64,000 nucleotides of DNA from Pterois miles (taxonomy: Eukaryota > Chordata > Actinopteri > Perciformes > Scorpaenidae). Positions 48,201-61,797 of the stretch are shown one piece after another. The translations under genes and the position numbers were made by a program. The DNA lies in NCBI GenBank assembly GCA_947000775.1, contig CAMQGK010000144.1, positions 6,594,501 to 6,658,500 on the forward strand, written 5' to 3'. Each line of letters begins with the position of its first letter. The first letter of the stretch is position 1. The notes under the pieces were generated by a model. The model ran no database searches, was not told the DNA's origin, and was given only the letters and a program-made list of their open reading frames with translations.

Positions 48201-51200
48201 TTTAATATTTAGTCTCCCCTGTAAAAAATAATAGATAGTGTGGACAAAATATTAGAAACACTTCTCAGTATCTGTATGTAGTATAAGCAGGGCTGCTTGA
48301 TTTTGAAAAAAAATATCTAATTGCAATTACTTTTAGTGATTTTGCAATTGCGATATGATTTGCGATATGAGAGGATGTTATATTTTTTACTTCATTTTCA
48401 TTGAACGCCATATTAAAATGATTATGGTGTGTTTTTTTGCAGGCATCTGTAACAAACAAAGATTTTTAAAGTCGGTAGATGTATGATACATAGGTCAGGA
48501 CATCACTGCAGCAAGACAGTATTGAATTCAGAAATATGTTTTGTAATGATTGACGCAAACACAAGGACATCTGTAGAAAGTGTCCAAGTAGATTTCAAGC
48601 AATTGGGTTCTAAAATGTATAAATTATCATAATTTACACACATTTCAAAATGATTTTTGAATTCACAGTGTTTAGATTAGTGTTGGTGGTAGTAGTCTCT
48701 TTTTTAGATGCTCTGACACCTCTCTGGTTCTTCCACTCTCAGCTGGTTTCATGGGAAGATAACACGGGACCAGGCTGAGCGGTTGCTGTACCCTCCTGAA
48801 ACCGGCCTGTTCTTGGTGCGGGAGAGCACCAACTTCCCTGGTGACTACACCTTGTGTGTGAGCTGCGACGGAAAGGTGGAGCACTACCACATCGTCTACA
48901 GTGATGGCAAGCTCACCATCGATGACGAGGGGTTCTTTGAAAACCTCATGCAGCTGGTTGAGGTGAGACACTGAACTTAGATTTTAGTTTCTAAATAAAA
49001 AGGAGGTGTTTCTAGTTTTGCTCTGGTGCTATATCGAGCTTTCGTCTACTGTGTTTGTTGCATTTTCCTGTTTTAGAGCCCAGCGTCTCTGCGCTACCTC
49101 ATAGACCACATACAGTTCCTGGAACAAATAATGAACAGGAAGTGTCAAAGAGGAAGAGTGAACTGTGTGCTGAGGTGCAGAGTCCTAACCTCAAAGAGAC
49201 ACATGGCCTTTTACTCTCAAAATGAGTCCTTTTCCTGTTAAACATGCTTATTTTGAACAGAAGCTTACTATATATATTCTACAGAGTAAAATAGAGTATG
49301 AGTAATTTAGGTCTGACCTATTTAAGGGGAAACCTGGTCAGTCGTCTATTATATATTTTGCTTATGTAACTTTACAGCCCTCTACTGGTCATTTTGAAAC
49401 ACTGCTCGCTGAGTTTTATTGCCCCTAAACTGTGGTGTTTTTTCGTCATATGTATTTTTATTGAAGTTCATAAAGGTGGTACAGTTATATGTTTAAATAC
49501 AGTATTCTATAAATAATGCCAGAAGAACATCGTGAATCCAGAGCAATCAATAAACATGTTGAATAGTGTACAAACAGCAAAAAATCTAAAGAGATGTACA
49601 TAAGAAATATTTGATAAAGAGTAAGACTTCATATTTGAATTGGTATGGACTTCTTCCTGAAGAGCATTATTTTTCAAAAATATAATCCAGCAATATATTA
49701 AGTTTACCCTTCAGAACAAACTGGATTCTGTGCCGGTTGGAGGATTACCTGATAAATAGTTTATCCAGTGATGTAATGAAAGCCATTCTTGTGTTTTCCT
49801 GTTTTCTAGTAAGCATGTCTTTTCTTTTATGAAGCTATATGCAATGAGCAAGCTTTGCAGAGCTCCTAAAGTGCTGTAATGCAGGTGTTGTTCCCACTTT
49901 GACTTGACTTTAGGTTATTTTTTGGTTTTGCTGTCTTTGTAGCACTACACCAAAGATGCTGATGGCCTGTGCACGAGACTAATAAAGCCAAAGGTGGAGG
50001 AGGGGACGGTGGCCGCTCAGGATGAGTTTTCCAGGAGTAAGTCTGAGTTTGTTGGCCCTTTACAATTTATGCAATCACATCATTGTAGCCTTTGTGTTTA
50101 TGAGAAGCATGTATAGGCCTGTTGTGTTTCAGCTGCATGTTGTTTCCTCTTTAAATGGCCAACAGGTGGCTGGTCGATGAACAGAAAAGACCTCAAGCTG
50201 CAGCAGGTTATTGGAAAAGGAGAGTTTGGAGGCAAGTAGCTTTAAATTTACACTGCATAGTACAAGTGACCCAATTTTATTTTATTGCTAACATGTTACA
50301 GAGATCAGGTTAGAGCTGTAACTAATGATTATTTTCATTGTTGATTAATCTGGCGATTATTTTCTAGATTATGGGATTAGTTATTTGGTCTATAAAATGT
50401 CAGAAAATGTTGATCAGTGTTTCCCAAAGCCCAAGATGACGTCCTCATATGTGTTGTTTTGTTCACAACTCAGACATTCAGTTTACTGTCATAGAGGAGT
50501 AAAGAAACAATATTAATATAAATAAAAAATATTCACAAGCTGGAATCAGAGAATTTGGAATTTTTTTTTTCTAAAAAAAAAAAAAAAAACTCAAATTGAT
50601 TGATTATTAAAATAGTTCAAGTGTAGGTAAAACTTGAGCATTACCTTGACATTTTTGTGTGTAGAATTTGTAGCTGGTTTTGCATCAAGAAGAAGGGTGA
50701 ATAAAAGTCCTCACTGTTAAATGTGGGTTAACAGTTCATTGTAATTATTTGTGATCATTCCAGATGTCATGGTGGGAGACTACAGAGGAACTAAAGTAGC
50801 TGTTAAGTGCATAAAACATGATGCTACAGCACAGGCCTTTATCGCAGAGGCTTCTGTTATGACGTAAGGAAAATCATATATTTTGTCTTTTTGAGAACTT
50901 GAATAGACAAGTAACATGTAAAACACATAAATATGTCGCCCTCAGACAACTACGACATGATAACCTGGTGCAGCTGCTTGGAGTGATTGTGGAGGAGAAC
51001 GGGAGTCTGTTTATAGTTACTGAGTACATGGCTAAGGTAGGTGGCAGACTGTATGTATGATTATTTCTCAACATGCAGTGTACCGTTATAAAGATGTCAG
51101 GTCTGTTGTTTTTTTGTCTTCAGGGCTGTTTGGTTGACTACTTACGTTCCAGAGGTCGGACAGTTCTCGGTGGAGATGCTCTTCTTAATTTTGCACTGTG

Positions 51201-52486
51201 CGTATGCCTACAACAATATCTACAATTACCGGTACACTGTATTAAAGGTAGACTGTGGACTATTTGTATGCAATGCTCTGCATGTCAAATTACCAAATGC
51301 GTATAATAATAACATGGACAAGAACTGCTGTATGATGTCTCTCAGCTTCTTTCAATTCCACATAATTTGGTGACGGTTAGAAGTGTTAAAGCCAGCAATG
51401 CACCAGTATAAGTGGAGAAGATGAAAAAAAATGTTTCATGAAGTTGGTTATGCATGCAACACATTGCAGACAAGAAACACTGAATGTAAACTAAACTATC
51501 TTTATTTGCAAGACAGCTCCAGTGTACCCTGTAAGATTGCTCATGCTTTGTGGCATTACCAGGAAATTTGTACTGCATGTCTTTAATTCCAGAATTGAGA
51601 GTTTAAAGAGATAAAAGTTTTGAACTTTCTTTTCTTGTACATTTACAGAGATGTCTGTGAAGCCATGGCGTACCTGGAAGCCAATAACTTTGTCCACCGT
51701 GACTTAGCAGCCCGCAACGTTCTTGTGTCGGAAGACAACATGGCCAAAGTCAGTGACTTCGGTCTGACCAAAGAGGCCTCTTCCACTCAGGACACTGCTA
51801 AGCTGCCTGTGAAATGGACTTCGCCGGAGGCCCTCAGAGAAAAGGTACACTATTGAGTATAAGGCCTGTAGCCTTGTGTAGCTCCCACTGACTGAAATAA
51901 ACTCTTAAATGTGTGTTTTTCCCTTAATCAATAGAAATTTTCCACCAAATCAGACGTTTGGAGCTACGGTATTTTGCTTTGGGAGATTTACTCTTTTGGT
52001 CGAGTACCTTACCCGAGAATTGTAAGTATCTATATATTTTTGGAATTAGGCATGCAAAAAATATTAAGGAGGATTTAGAGCTTTGATTTAAGAGGGAGAT
52101 AACTTTGAGGTAATGTACGTACTGGAAATTAACACGATCTAAAGAGACTATAAACTACATTTCTCTATAATGAAAATGCGAAAAAAAAAATTCATTTGGA
52201 AAAAAATACTGATATAAAATACAGGGATCACATGAGTTTTTTAAGTTAAGGTGTTTTCTGTCAATGCTGTTTCCATCCAACAACTTTTTCTATTCTGTAG
52301 CCGTTAAAAGATGTTGTTCCTCGAGTGGAGAAGGGATACAAAATGGACTGTCCCGACGGCTGTCCTGAAGTGGTGTATAACATCATGAAACAGTGCTGGA
52401 ACCTGGATCCTGCTGCTCGACCAAGCTTTCAAATGTTGAAGGAGTGGCTACAACATATCAGTCAAGGGATGGGAAAAAAATACTGA
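45287..52486 (+). CDS. csk: C-terminal Src kinase
   Basis: Twelve coding exons: 45287-45301, 45412-45525, 46387-46499, 48743-48962, 49943-50036, 50166-50231, 50764-50863, 50946-51036, 51124-51197, 51649-51844, 51935-52021 and 52301-52486 (TGA), giving 451 residues; the human protein has 450. Csk is a cytosolic tyrosine kinase that phosphorylates the C-terminal tail tyrosine of Src-family kinases and turns them off. SH3 domain at about 9-70 (ECVARYNF, LPFNKGDVLTI, DPNWYKAKN). SH2 at about 80-172 (WFHGKITRDQAERLL, GLFLVRESTNFPGDYTLCV). Kinase from about 195: glycine loop IGKGEFG, catalytic lysine K222 in VAVKC, HRDLAARN loop, DFG, and no activation-loop tyrosine (KEASSTQDTAKLPVKW). It lacks an N-terminal myristoylation glycine and a regulatory tail tyrosine, as is normal for Csk. 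The intron after exon 6 (50232) begins with GC rather than GT. Confidence 0.97.
45900..46247 (+). repeat. Interspersed repeat in csk intron 2
   Basis: Begins GAGACTCGTGGGTACCCATA and ends near TCTGACAGCCCTAG. Text of this type is familiar from fish introns. There is no second copy in the window, so the call rests on recognition only. Confidence 0.35.
47140..47346 (+). mobile_element. Short repeat ending GGACAGCCCTA, copy 2
   Basis: Matches 39.65-39.92 kb: CAGTCAACTAAGAT at the left and TTAGGACAGCCCTA at the right. Confidence 0.5.
47558..47884 (+). mobile_element. tRNA-derived SINE, copy 3, full length
   Basis: Head GGGGGCGGCAGTAGCTCAG, B box GGTTCAAGTCCC, body as in copies 1 and 2, tail TAAAGGAATATC(TTC)n. 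Flanked by the 7-bp target duplication TAACATT (47551-47557 and 47885-47891). Lies in csk intron 3. Confidence 0.9.
49077..49241 (+). other. Possible alternative terminal exon of csk
   Basis: A strong acceptor (TTTTCCTGTTTTAG) is followed, in phase with csk exon 4, by 54 open codons and TAA at 49239-49241. AATAAA follows at 49549-49554. Use of this exon would give an SH3-SH2-only Csk. Transcript support is unknown. Confidence 0.25.
50305..50650 (+). repeat. Interspersed repeat in csk intron 6
   Basis: Starts TTAGAGCTGTAACTAATGAT, contains GTTTCCCAAAGCCCAAGATG and GTCATAGAGGAGTAAAGAAA, text I recognise as a common fish interspersed repeat. An A-run follows at about 50572-50589. Confidence 0.4.
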
Positions 52487-53286
52487 GACAGAACAGACAC
52501 AAAGAGTGACTTTCCTCCTTCTTCATTTTGACCATTTGGACCATAACTTAGGAGGGAAAAAACTGATTTCAAAGGACTGTTTTATATTGCAAAGTTCACA
52601 AGAAAGTTTGCTTTCACATATTGTCCATGAACCGTTAATTGAAACTGTCAGTGTTTATGTTTCATAGCATCATTATCACCTCAGGTTGTTGCAGTAACTC
52701 TTAATTACTGGCTCAGTTGCTCTAGTGAGTCTTTCTGCGCTTGGTTATCAAGAGTGAATGATTAACTGTCATATCGACAAGTCTTTCCTTAGAACACAGT
52801 GCTGCCTCAGAGCCACAGTGCCATGACCTGTTTGTTTTTTTAAATTTATATTTCATGTCCTCTATGTTGATATTTCATGTCCTCTATGTTGATAGTCTTG
52901 TTCATACTGGTGGCATCATTACATTTTATGAACATGTAGACATAATGCAATTTGAGTTGACTGAATCCATGGGATCCATTTAAACAGGAGAGATGCCTAA
53001 AATTGATAAGTCATTACTTGCTGTATTTTTTTTTGTTGAGATTTTCCAGGTACACCTTTTTGCATGAATGTTGAATTATTTTGATAAAAGGACTAAATTA
53101 ATATAACTATAATTACGCAGCTTTATTTTTTCATTGCTATCTAATTGTAAATGTGTTTGGATCCCAATAAGTCAAACAAAAAAGCACAAGTTCAGACAAA
53201 TGTCACGTTTACTACTGATACAATAACAACATTCAGCTCAGTCATGTAGAAATCATTTCTATGTACAGAATTTTCCAGTGAACATT

Positions 53287-53292
53287 AATAAA
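53287..53292 (+). terminator. Possible csk poly(A) signal AATAAA
   Basis: About 800 bp after the csk stop codon in AT-rich DNA. Another AATAAA lies about 90 bp further on. Assignment is tentative. Confidence 0.35.
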
Positions 53293-54053
53293 TGTTTTAT
53301 TTTGGAAATCTTTGGATTCAACCAAATTTTCAGAGAAAAGGAGAATGTTAATAAATTTACTGCGCTGCCATTTTCAAAAATAAAATCTTTTAATTCAATT
53401 GTCAAAATAAATTACCTGTTCATTTTGCAAAGACAAAGTTTATCTTTTACGTTACTTTGGGCTGCCGCCGCATATCCTGTTTTGGTTCATATAATGTAGT
53501 GTAGCAACCATGAGTTTATGTGTATGTTTCTTAGTGATGGAAATATGGCTCAAAGGAATTAAAGAAGGCAGCCATAATTAATATTGATCATATCTTTAAA
53601 GACTTTACATTATTATGGGAATAAGTGCTGTTTGGTTTCTTCAAAAACGTCTATAAAGTTTCTAAATTATAATGAATTTGATGATAATGGCATTTTTTTG
53701 TTATTTCTAAATGTAAATTATGTAATTAAAAATGTATTTGGGTGTTTACCTGAAGGATGTTGAGCAATATACTTTCTAATTTGATTAACAAAAAAACTAT
53801 CACGACACTTAATATATTTTTGTTTTGTACTATTTTGTCTATCTATTTTTTTTTACTTAAAAAAAAGAAAAAGAAAAATAGCAGCGGAACCATAACGAGG
53901 GGAATCCACTGCACAGAGTGGGTCTTATTTCTGTGTTGCACTTGGTGGTGCTACAGGAAAATGTAGACTGAAAACAGGGGCGAGTCGGGCGAGTCCTATG
54001 GGCGAGTCCAATTGTCGCTCACGGATTAGCCCGGGCCTTGTTTAACTTTTGAG

Positions 54054-56751
54054 ATGGATAATGAGGTCGATGTCTTTTATCGGGAGCTGCCAAAAGTGGT
54101 AAGTCACAATTGTATCGGTAAATTATGTGAAGAGAAGGGAGTTGGAGGAGTTTTAAGACGGTAAAATGAATGTTGATATCAGATAAAAGGTATGATAGCT
54201 AGCGTTAGCCACATGCTAACGTCAGCGTTTTTAACTGTCTCAAGGAGCTTCATGCTCATCTCAACGGCTCCGTCAGCTTCCAAACCATCGATAAACTCAT
54301 CAGCCGAAAACCGCATCTCAACATTGAGCACGACATGACTTCTATCGGCAGAGCCCAGCGGAGAACACTGGATGAGTGAGTATGACTTTAATACAAAGTT
54401 TAATGTGAATGCTAGCCTAGTTTAATTTATCACCAATTAGTGCTAATTTATCTAGTTTGCTGGAGATTAGCACTAAGTTGTTGTCCGTGCATACCTTTAT
54501 TTAACGATACGTCTTTAAGTGATGTAGAATGCAGGTCATACTGGAGTAGATATTGTTTCTTTGTGTGCAATGGGAAACAATGGAGGTGTATTCAGGCAGA
54601 CAATAGTAAACTGACAACGTGAAGGGAGGGGGAGGGGTCTTTGTTAAAGAGGTCAACATTATAACAACATGGTGCGCATGTCCACAGGTGTTTTCAGGTC
54701 TTCAAGGTCATCCATCAGCTGGTGGACACAGAGGAGGACATCCTGATGGTTAGGGTTGACTGTTTGTTCAAAATAAAATGAGCTTTTTCTGTGTTTTACC
54801 TGTCTTTCTTTACTTGTTTTTCTTCTTCAGAATATCAGTAACAGGTGTTTCTTTTCTTTCTCCCCAGGTGGCTACAGATGTAATCAAGGAGTTTGCAGCT
54901 GATGGTGTCAAATATTTAGAGCTGAGAAGTACACCAAGGGAGGTGAAAAACACAGGTTAAGATGTGAACATGGAGCCTAATATTTTAATTTACAGTAAGG
55001 ATTGTTTTATCAAATTATGAAGCTTACCACTTTATTATGTTTTTTCCTATAGGATTGACAAAAAGGAGTTATGTTGAAACTATCATCAAAGCCATCCAAC
55101 AGTGTAAAAGCGATGGAGTGGACATTGATGTCAGGTAGGTATAGACTATATTACATCGGTGTGTGAGATGTGGCCGTGCTAGACATGCTCCCATCACCAT
55201 CATAACACATAACACTCAAAACATTGTATATTTTGTTACTATGATGATCCAGTAACTTGAGTGCTGACCACAGTTGTCCATGGTTCTGAATGTGCTCATT
55301 TGTCCTGAAGGTTTCTGGTGGCGATTGACCGCAGAAATGGGGCTGAGGTTGCCATGGAGACGGTGAAGCTTGCTGAAGAGTTCATGCTGTCCTCTGATGG
55401 TTTGGTGTTGGGACTCGACCTCAGTGGAGATCCAATGGTGAGTCAGAATTACAGTTTTACTCTGAATATTATGCACCTGGCATCTGGGATGAGCTGTGAC
55501 TTATCCCAGTATGTTGCTGTTTTTCTGTGCCAGGAAAAAAATGATAATGCAAATCTAATCACTTGGATTGTGTTTTTAACATTTTCTGCCTTTTTCTAGG
55601 TGGTGGATGTATTTCTCAGACAGATTAAAATGATTGTTTCACTCCTAATATTACGCAACTGACTTAAACAACCACTAATTAGGTACCAGTTTCACAAGTT
55701 CTTCTTACAGGTCACGGCATGTTCAGAATGCATACCATACCTTTTGATGCTTTGAAGTACAATATGATCAGTAATGGAGGAAACATAATGAAAGTAAAAA
55801 GCATCAAAAGTTTAACAAATTTTAATTTCAGTTTTATCTTACTGAAAGTGTGATCTTTTACCCTGATAGCTGTGGTACAATTTGCTGATGTTTTCTGGTA
55901 ATGGCTGTGACCCATCCCAGTAAAAAAGTAATACACCATGTATATTTCTGGTGTCAGAAGTGCCAAAAAAATATGACTTGGGTCTTGGTATGAACAGTTC
56001 CTACCTTTTACAATTAGTGGGTGTATGATTTCTCAAACAGATCACAACACAGTGTTTCTTGTGTAATTGGGTAACACAATTGTGTAATTATGTATGTCCT
56101 ATTTTGAAACATGCATTGGTGTTTTCATATGCTTCATTTTGACAATCAAAAATCAAATGCCATTGTGTTTTGGGATGGTACAGCACAGTACAGTACAGTA
56201 CCTGATGCTTCCAAAGTTAAGTACCAGAATACCTCCTGTTAATTAATGTACTTTTTATTATAAGGTTGGCCATGGCAAAGACCTCCTTCCTGCTCTACAA
56301 AGGGCCAAGAACAGTGGACTGAAGTTGTCACTGCACCTCTCAGAAGTATGACCATAACATTTTAATGTTATTTGTTGTCTTTTATCACATTATTTGTGCG
56401 TGAGTTGACATTACAACTGTTGCAGGTGCCATCACAGCTGGAGGAGTCAGATTTGTTGTTGAATCTTCCTCCAGACAGGATCGGTCATGGCACGTTCTTG
56501 CATCCTGAAGTGGGTGGATCTCAAAGTGTTGTTGACAAAGTAGTGAAAAACAACATACCTCTGGGTAAGAATGAGATTAAATGATTAACTTTTTTGTGTG
56601 CTCAGAAAGTTGACTTGAATTTTGATTTCTCAACTTTGTTTTTCTTGTAGAGCTCTGTCTGACATCAAATGTCAAAGGGCAAACTGTACCATGTTACTCC
56701 AAACATCATTTCAAGTACTGGTACCAGTTGGGACATCCATGTGTGATTTGT
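54054..56751 (+). CDS. adal: Adenosine deaminase-like protein (N6-methyl-AMP deaminase), 3' end outside window
   Basis: Nine coding exons: 54054-54098, 54245-54375, 54688-54748, 54868-54955, 55053-55134, 55311-55437, 56265-56345, 56426-56564 and 56651-56751, giving 285 codons. The enzyme hydrolyses N6-methyl-AMP (and related N6-substituted AMPs) to IMP and uses a zinc ion. Zinc ligands are visible as HAH at residues 18 and 20 in VELHAHLNGS. The catalytic HxxE is in LSLHLSE (H202, E205), and RIGHGTFL gives H226. The last exon ends ...HPCVIC at a GTAAGT donor in phase 0. The family continues here with the exon carrying the TDD motif whose aspartate is the remaining zinc ligand, then about 60 residues. 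That part is not in the window because the following intron is filled by a tandem array that runs to the right edge. The start lies in GAGATGG with no competing upstream ATG in frame. Confidence 0.95.
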
Positions 56752-56889
56752 GTAAGTTTCCTCTCTTACCCCTCATAGTCTGTGAAGTTTTCAGGTCTAG
56801 CACACATTTTTAAAATGTTTAATTTGCGCTGCTTAGCTTTTAATCGTTGCTGCTTGCAGCTTCAGTACATTTTAACCTTATGTTGACAT

Positions 56890-57930
56890 GTATAAAACAT
56901 GTTTTCACGGAAAAATCTTAAGACTTTTTATGACATTATATTGCATTATTATACTGAGAACATATTTTTACTTAACATACATGAATTTTTATTTTATCTT
57001 GACCTTTTTTTATGATGTCATGTTTTATGAATTTTGTATGGCATACTACATTGTGACTTTTTACAATATACTATAACTTTATTCAAAATTTATTCAACTA
57101 TGACTTTACTTTTTTCAAAATACTATACTGACTTTTTAAAAATTTTTTTCAAAATTTTTAATAATTTTTTTTTTTTTTTTTATATGTTTTTTTTTTTTTT
57201 TTTTTTTTTTTTCATATAATACTATTTTTTTTTTTTAATATATATAATAAAATTTTTAAAAATAAAAAAAATTTTTTAAAAATTTTTTTTACATATTACA
57301 CTTTTTTTTTTTTTTTTTTATAATAAGATTTTTTTAAAAATATATAAATTTTTTTTTCCATACCCTACACTGTTTAATTTTTTTAACATATTATAGTATG
57401 ACTTTTTGTTTTACTTTTTTGATGTGCTATAGTCTGACTTTTTTTTAAACTTTATTCAACATACTGTGACTATTTTTTGACATACTATACAATAATTTTT
57501 ATTATTTTTAAAATTTTCAATATATCAAACAATGACTTTTTTTCAACATACCATACCTTGACCTTTTATTTTTTTTCGGCATAATGTACTGTGACTTTTT
57601 TCTACTTTTTTTTTTTTTTTTTTTTTTTTACATACTACATTATGACTATTTTTTCAACATACTATACCATGACTTTTTTTTTTTAGCATACTATACTGTG
57701 ACTTTTTTCAAAATAGTATGCAATGATTTTTTTTCTTTACATTTTTAAGCCATACTATACTATGACTGTTTTAAAAACTTTTTCAACATACTTACTTATG
57801 ACTTTACTTTTCAACAAATGACTACTATGACTACTTTTTCAACATACCGTACCATGACTTTTTACTTTATTCAACATTATGACTTTTTTCAGTACTATAC
57901 TATAACTTTTTTTTTTTACTTTTTTGACAC
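56890..57930 (+). repeat. Degenerate left edge of the T-rich tandem array
   Basis: Scattered, mutated copies of CATACTATACTATGACTTTT alternate with long T, A and AT homopolymer tracts (for example about 57160-57220 and 57300-57320). Units become regular only after about 57.9 kb. Confidence 0.8.
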
Positions 57931-59887
57931 TATACTATGATTTGTTTCAACATATTATACTATGATTTTTTTTCAGCATACTGTACTATGACATTTTTCA
58001 ATGTACTATACACTGAGTTAATGACTTATGACTTTACTTTTTTTGACATACTATACTATGACTTTTTTACTTTTTTTGACATACTATACTATGACTTTTT
58101 TACTTTTTTGACATACTATACTATGACATTTTTACTTTTTTGACATACTATACTATGACTTCTTTACTTTTTTGACATTCTATACTATGACATTTTTGCT
58201 TTTTTTGACATACTATACTATGCTTTCTTTTTGACATACTATACTATGCTTTTTTACTTTTTTGACATACTATACTATGACTTTTTTACTTTTTTTGACA
58301 TACTATACTATGACTTCTTTACTTTTTTGACATACTATACTATGACATTTTTACTTTTTTGATATACTATACTATGCCTTTTTCACTTTTTTTCACATAC
58401 TATACTATGACATTTTTACTTTTTTTTGCCATACTATACTATTAATTTTTTTACTTTTTTTTGACAAACTATACTATGACTTTTTTCCTTTTTTTTGACA
58501 TACTATACTATGACATTTTTGCTTTTTTGACATACTATACTATGACATTTTTACTTTTTGACATACTATACTATGACTTTACTTTTTTGACATACTATAC
58601 TATGACTTTTTTACTTTTTTTGACATACTATACGATGACATTTGTCTTTTTTTGACATACTCTACTATGACTTTTTTTTACTTTTTTGACATTCTATACT
58701 ATGACATTTTTGCTTTTTTTGACATACTATACTATGACTTTACTTTTTTTGACATACTATACTATGACTTTTTTACTTTTTTGACATACTATACTATGAC
58801 TTTTTTACTTTTTTGACATACTATACTATGACTTCTTTACTTTTTTGACATTCTATACTATGACATTTTTGCTTTTTTGACATACTATACTATGACTTCT
58901 TTACTTTTTTGACATACTATACTATGACTTTTTTACTTTTTTTGACATACTATACGATGACATTTGTCTTTTTTTGACATACTCTACTATGACTTTTTTT
59001 TTTTTACTTTTTTGACATTCTATACTATGACATTTTTGCTTTTTTTGACATACTATACTATGACTTTTTTACTTTTTTCAACACACTATACTATGACATT
59101 TTTACTTTTTTGATATACTATACTATGCCTTTTTCACTTTTTTGACATTCTATACTATGACTTTTTTACTTTTTTTGACATACTATGATTTTTTTAACTT
59201 TTTTTCACATACTATACTATGACATTTTTACTTTTTTTTGCCATACTATACTATTAATTTTTTACTTTTTTTGACAAACTATACTATGACTTTTTTCCTT
59301 TTTTTTGACATACTATACTATGACATTTTTACTTTTTTGACATACTATACTATGACTTCTTTACTTTTTTGACATACTATACTATGACTTTTTTACTTTT
59401 TTTGACATACTATACGATGACATTTGTCTTTTTTTGACATACTCTACTATGACTTTTTTTTACTTTTTTGACATTCTATACTATGACATTTTTGCTTTTT
59501 TTGACATACTATACTATGACTTTACTTTTTTTGACATACTATACTATGACATTTTTACTTTTTGGACATACTATACTATGACTTCTTTACTTTTTGACAT
59601 TCTATACTATGACATTTTTGCTTTTTTGACATACTATACTATGACTTCTTTACTTTTTTGACATACTATACTATGACTTTTTTACTTTTTTTGACATACT
59701 ATACGATGACATTTGTCTTTTTTTGACATACTCTACTATGACTTTTTTTTTACTTTTTTGACATTCTATACTATGACATTTTTGCTTTTTTTGACATACT
59801 ATACGATGACTTTACTTTTTTTGACATACTATACTATGACTTCTTTACTTTTTTGACATTCTATACTATGACATTTTTGCTTTTTTT

Positions 59888-61797
59888 GACATACTATACT
59901 ATGACTTTACTTTTTTGACATACTATACTATGACTTTTTTACTTTTTTCAACACACTATACTATGACATTTTTGCTTTTTTTTGACATACTATACTATGA
60001 CATTTTTACTTTTTTTACATACTCTACTATGACTTTTTTCTTTTTTTGACATACTATACTATGACTTTTTTTACTTTTTTTGACATACTATACTATGACA
60101 TTTTTACTTTTTTTGACATACTGTACTATGACTTTTTTACTTTTTTTGACATACTATACTATGACATTTGGCTTTTTTTTACATACTATACTATGACTTT
60201 TTTACTTTTTTTGACATACTATACTATGACTTTTTTTTGACATACTATACTATGACATTTGGCTTTTTTGCATACTATACTATGACATTTTTTGCTTTTT
60301 TTGACATACTATACTATGACATTTTTACTTTTTTTAACATACTCTATTATGACTTTATTACTTTTTTTGACATACTATACTATGACATTTTAGCTTTTTT
60401 TGACATACTATACTATGACATTTTTGCTTTTTTTGACATACTATACTATGACTTTTTTACCTTTTTGACATACTATACTATGACATTTTTACTTTTTTTT
60501 GACATACTATACTATGACATTTTTGCTTTTTTGACATACTATATTATGACATTTTTACTTCTTTTCACATACTATACTATGACCTTTTTTTTTACTTTTT
60601 TGACATACTATATTAAGACATTTAGCTTTTTTACATACTATATTATGACTTTTTTTTACTTTTTTTGACACACTATACTATGACTTCTTTACTTTTTGAC
60701 ATTCTATACTATGACATTTTTGCTTTTTTGACATACTATACTATGACTTCTTTACTTTTTTGACATACTATACTATGACTTTTTTACTTTTTTTGACATA
60801 CTATACGATGACATTTGTCTTTTTTTGACATACTCTACTATGACTTTTTTTACTTTTTTGACATTCTATACTATGACATTTTTGCTTTTTTTGACATACT
60901 ATACTATGACTTTACTTTTTTTGACATACTATACTATGACTTTTTTACTTTTTTGACATACTATACTATGACTTTTTTACTTTTTTTGACATACTATACT
61001 ATGACATTTTTACTTTTTTGACATACTATACTATGACTTCTTTACTTTTTGACATTCTATACTATGACATTTTTGCTTTTTTGACATACTATACTATGAC
61101 TTCTTTACTTTTTTGACATACTATACTATGACTTTTTTACTTTTTTTGACATACTATACGATGACATTTGTCTTTTTTTGACATACTCTACTATGACTTT
61201 TTTTTACTTTTTTGACATTCTATACTATGACATTTTTGCTTTTTTTGACATACTATACGATGACTTTTTTACTTTTTTTGACATACTATACTATGACATT
61301 TTTACTTTTTTGACATACTGTACTATGACTTTTTTTGACATACTATACTATGACATTTGGCTTTTTTTGCATACTATACTATGACTTTTTTACTTTTTTT
61401 TGACATACTATACTATGACATTTTTAATTATTTTGACATACTATACTATGACCTTTTTTTTTTACTTTTTTTGACATACTATACTATGACATTTTTGCTT
61501 TTTTTGACATACTATATTATGACATTTTTAATTATTTTGACATACTATACTATGACCTTTTTTTTTACTTTTTTTGACATACTATATTAAGACATTTAGC
61601 TTTTTTACATACTACATTATGACTTTTTTTTACTTTTTTTGACACACTATACTGTGACATTTTTACTTTTTTGACATACTATACTATGACTTTTTTGACA
61701 TACTATACTATGACTTTTTTTTACTTTTTTGATATACTATACTATGACATTTTTACTTTTTTTGACATACTGTACTATGACTTTTTTTACTTTTTTT
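59888..61797 (+). repeat. Higher-order block, copy 1 (about 1910 bp)
   Basis: The order of unit variants here, for example CTTTTTTCAACACACTATAC, then TACATACTCTACTATG, ATTTGGC units, AACATACTCTATTATG, TTCTTTTCACATAC, TATATTAAGACATTTAGC, TTAATTATTTTGAC and GTACTATG units, repeats in the same order in the next block. Confidence 0.85.
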
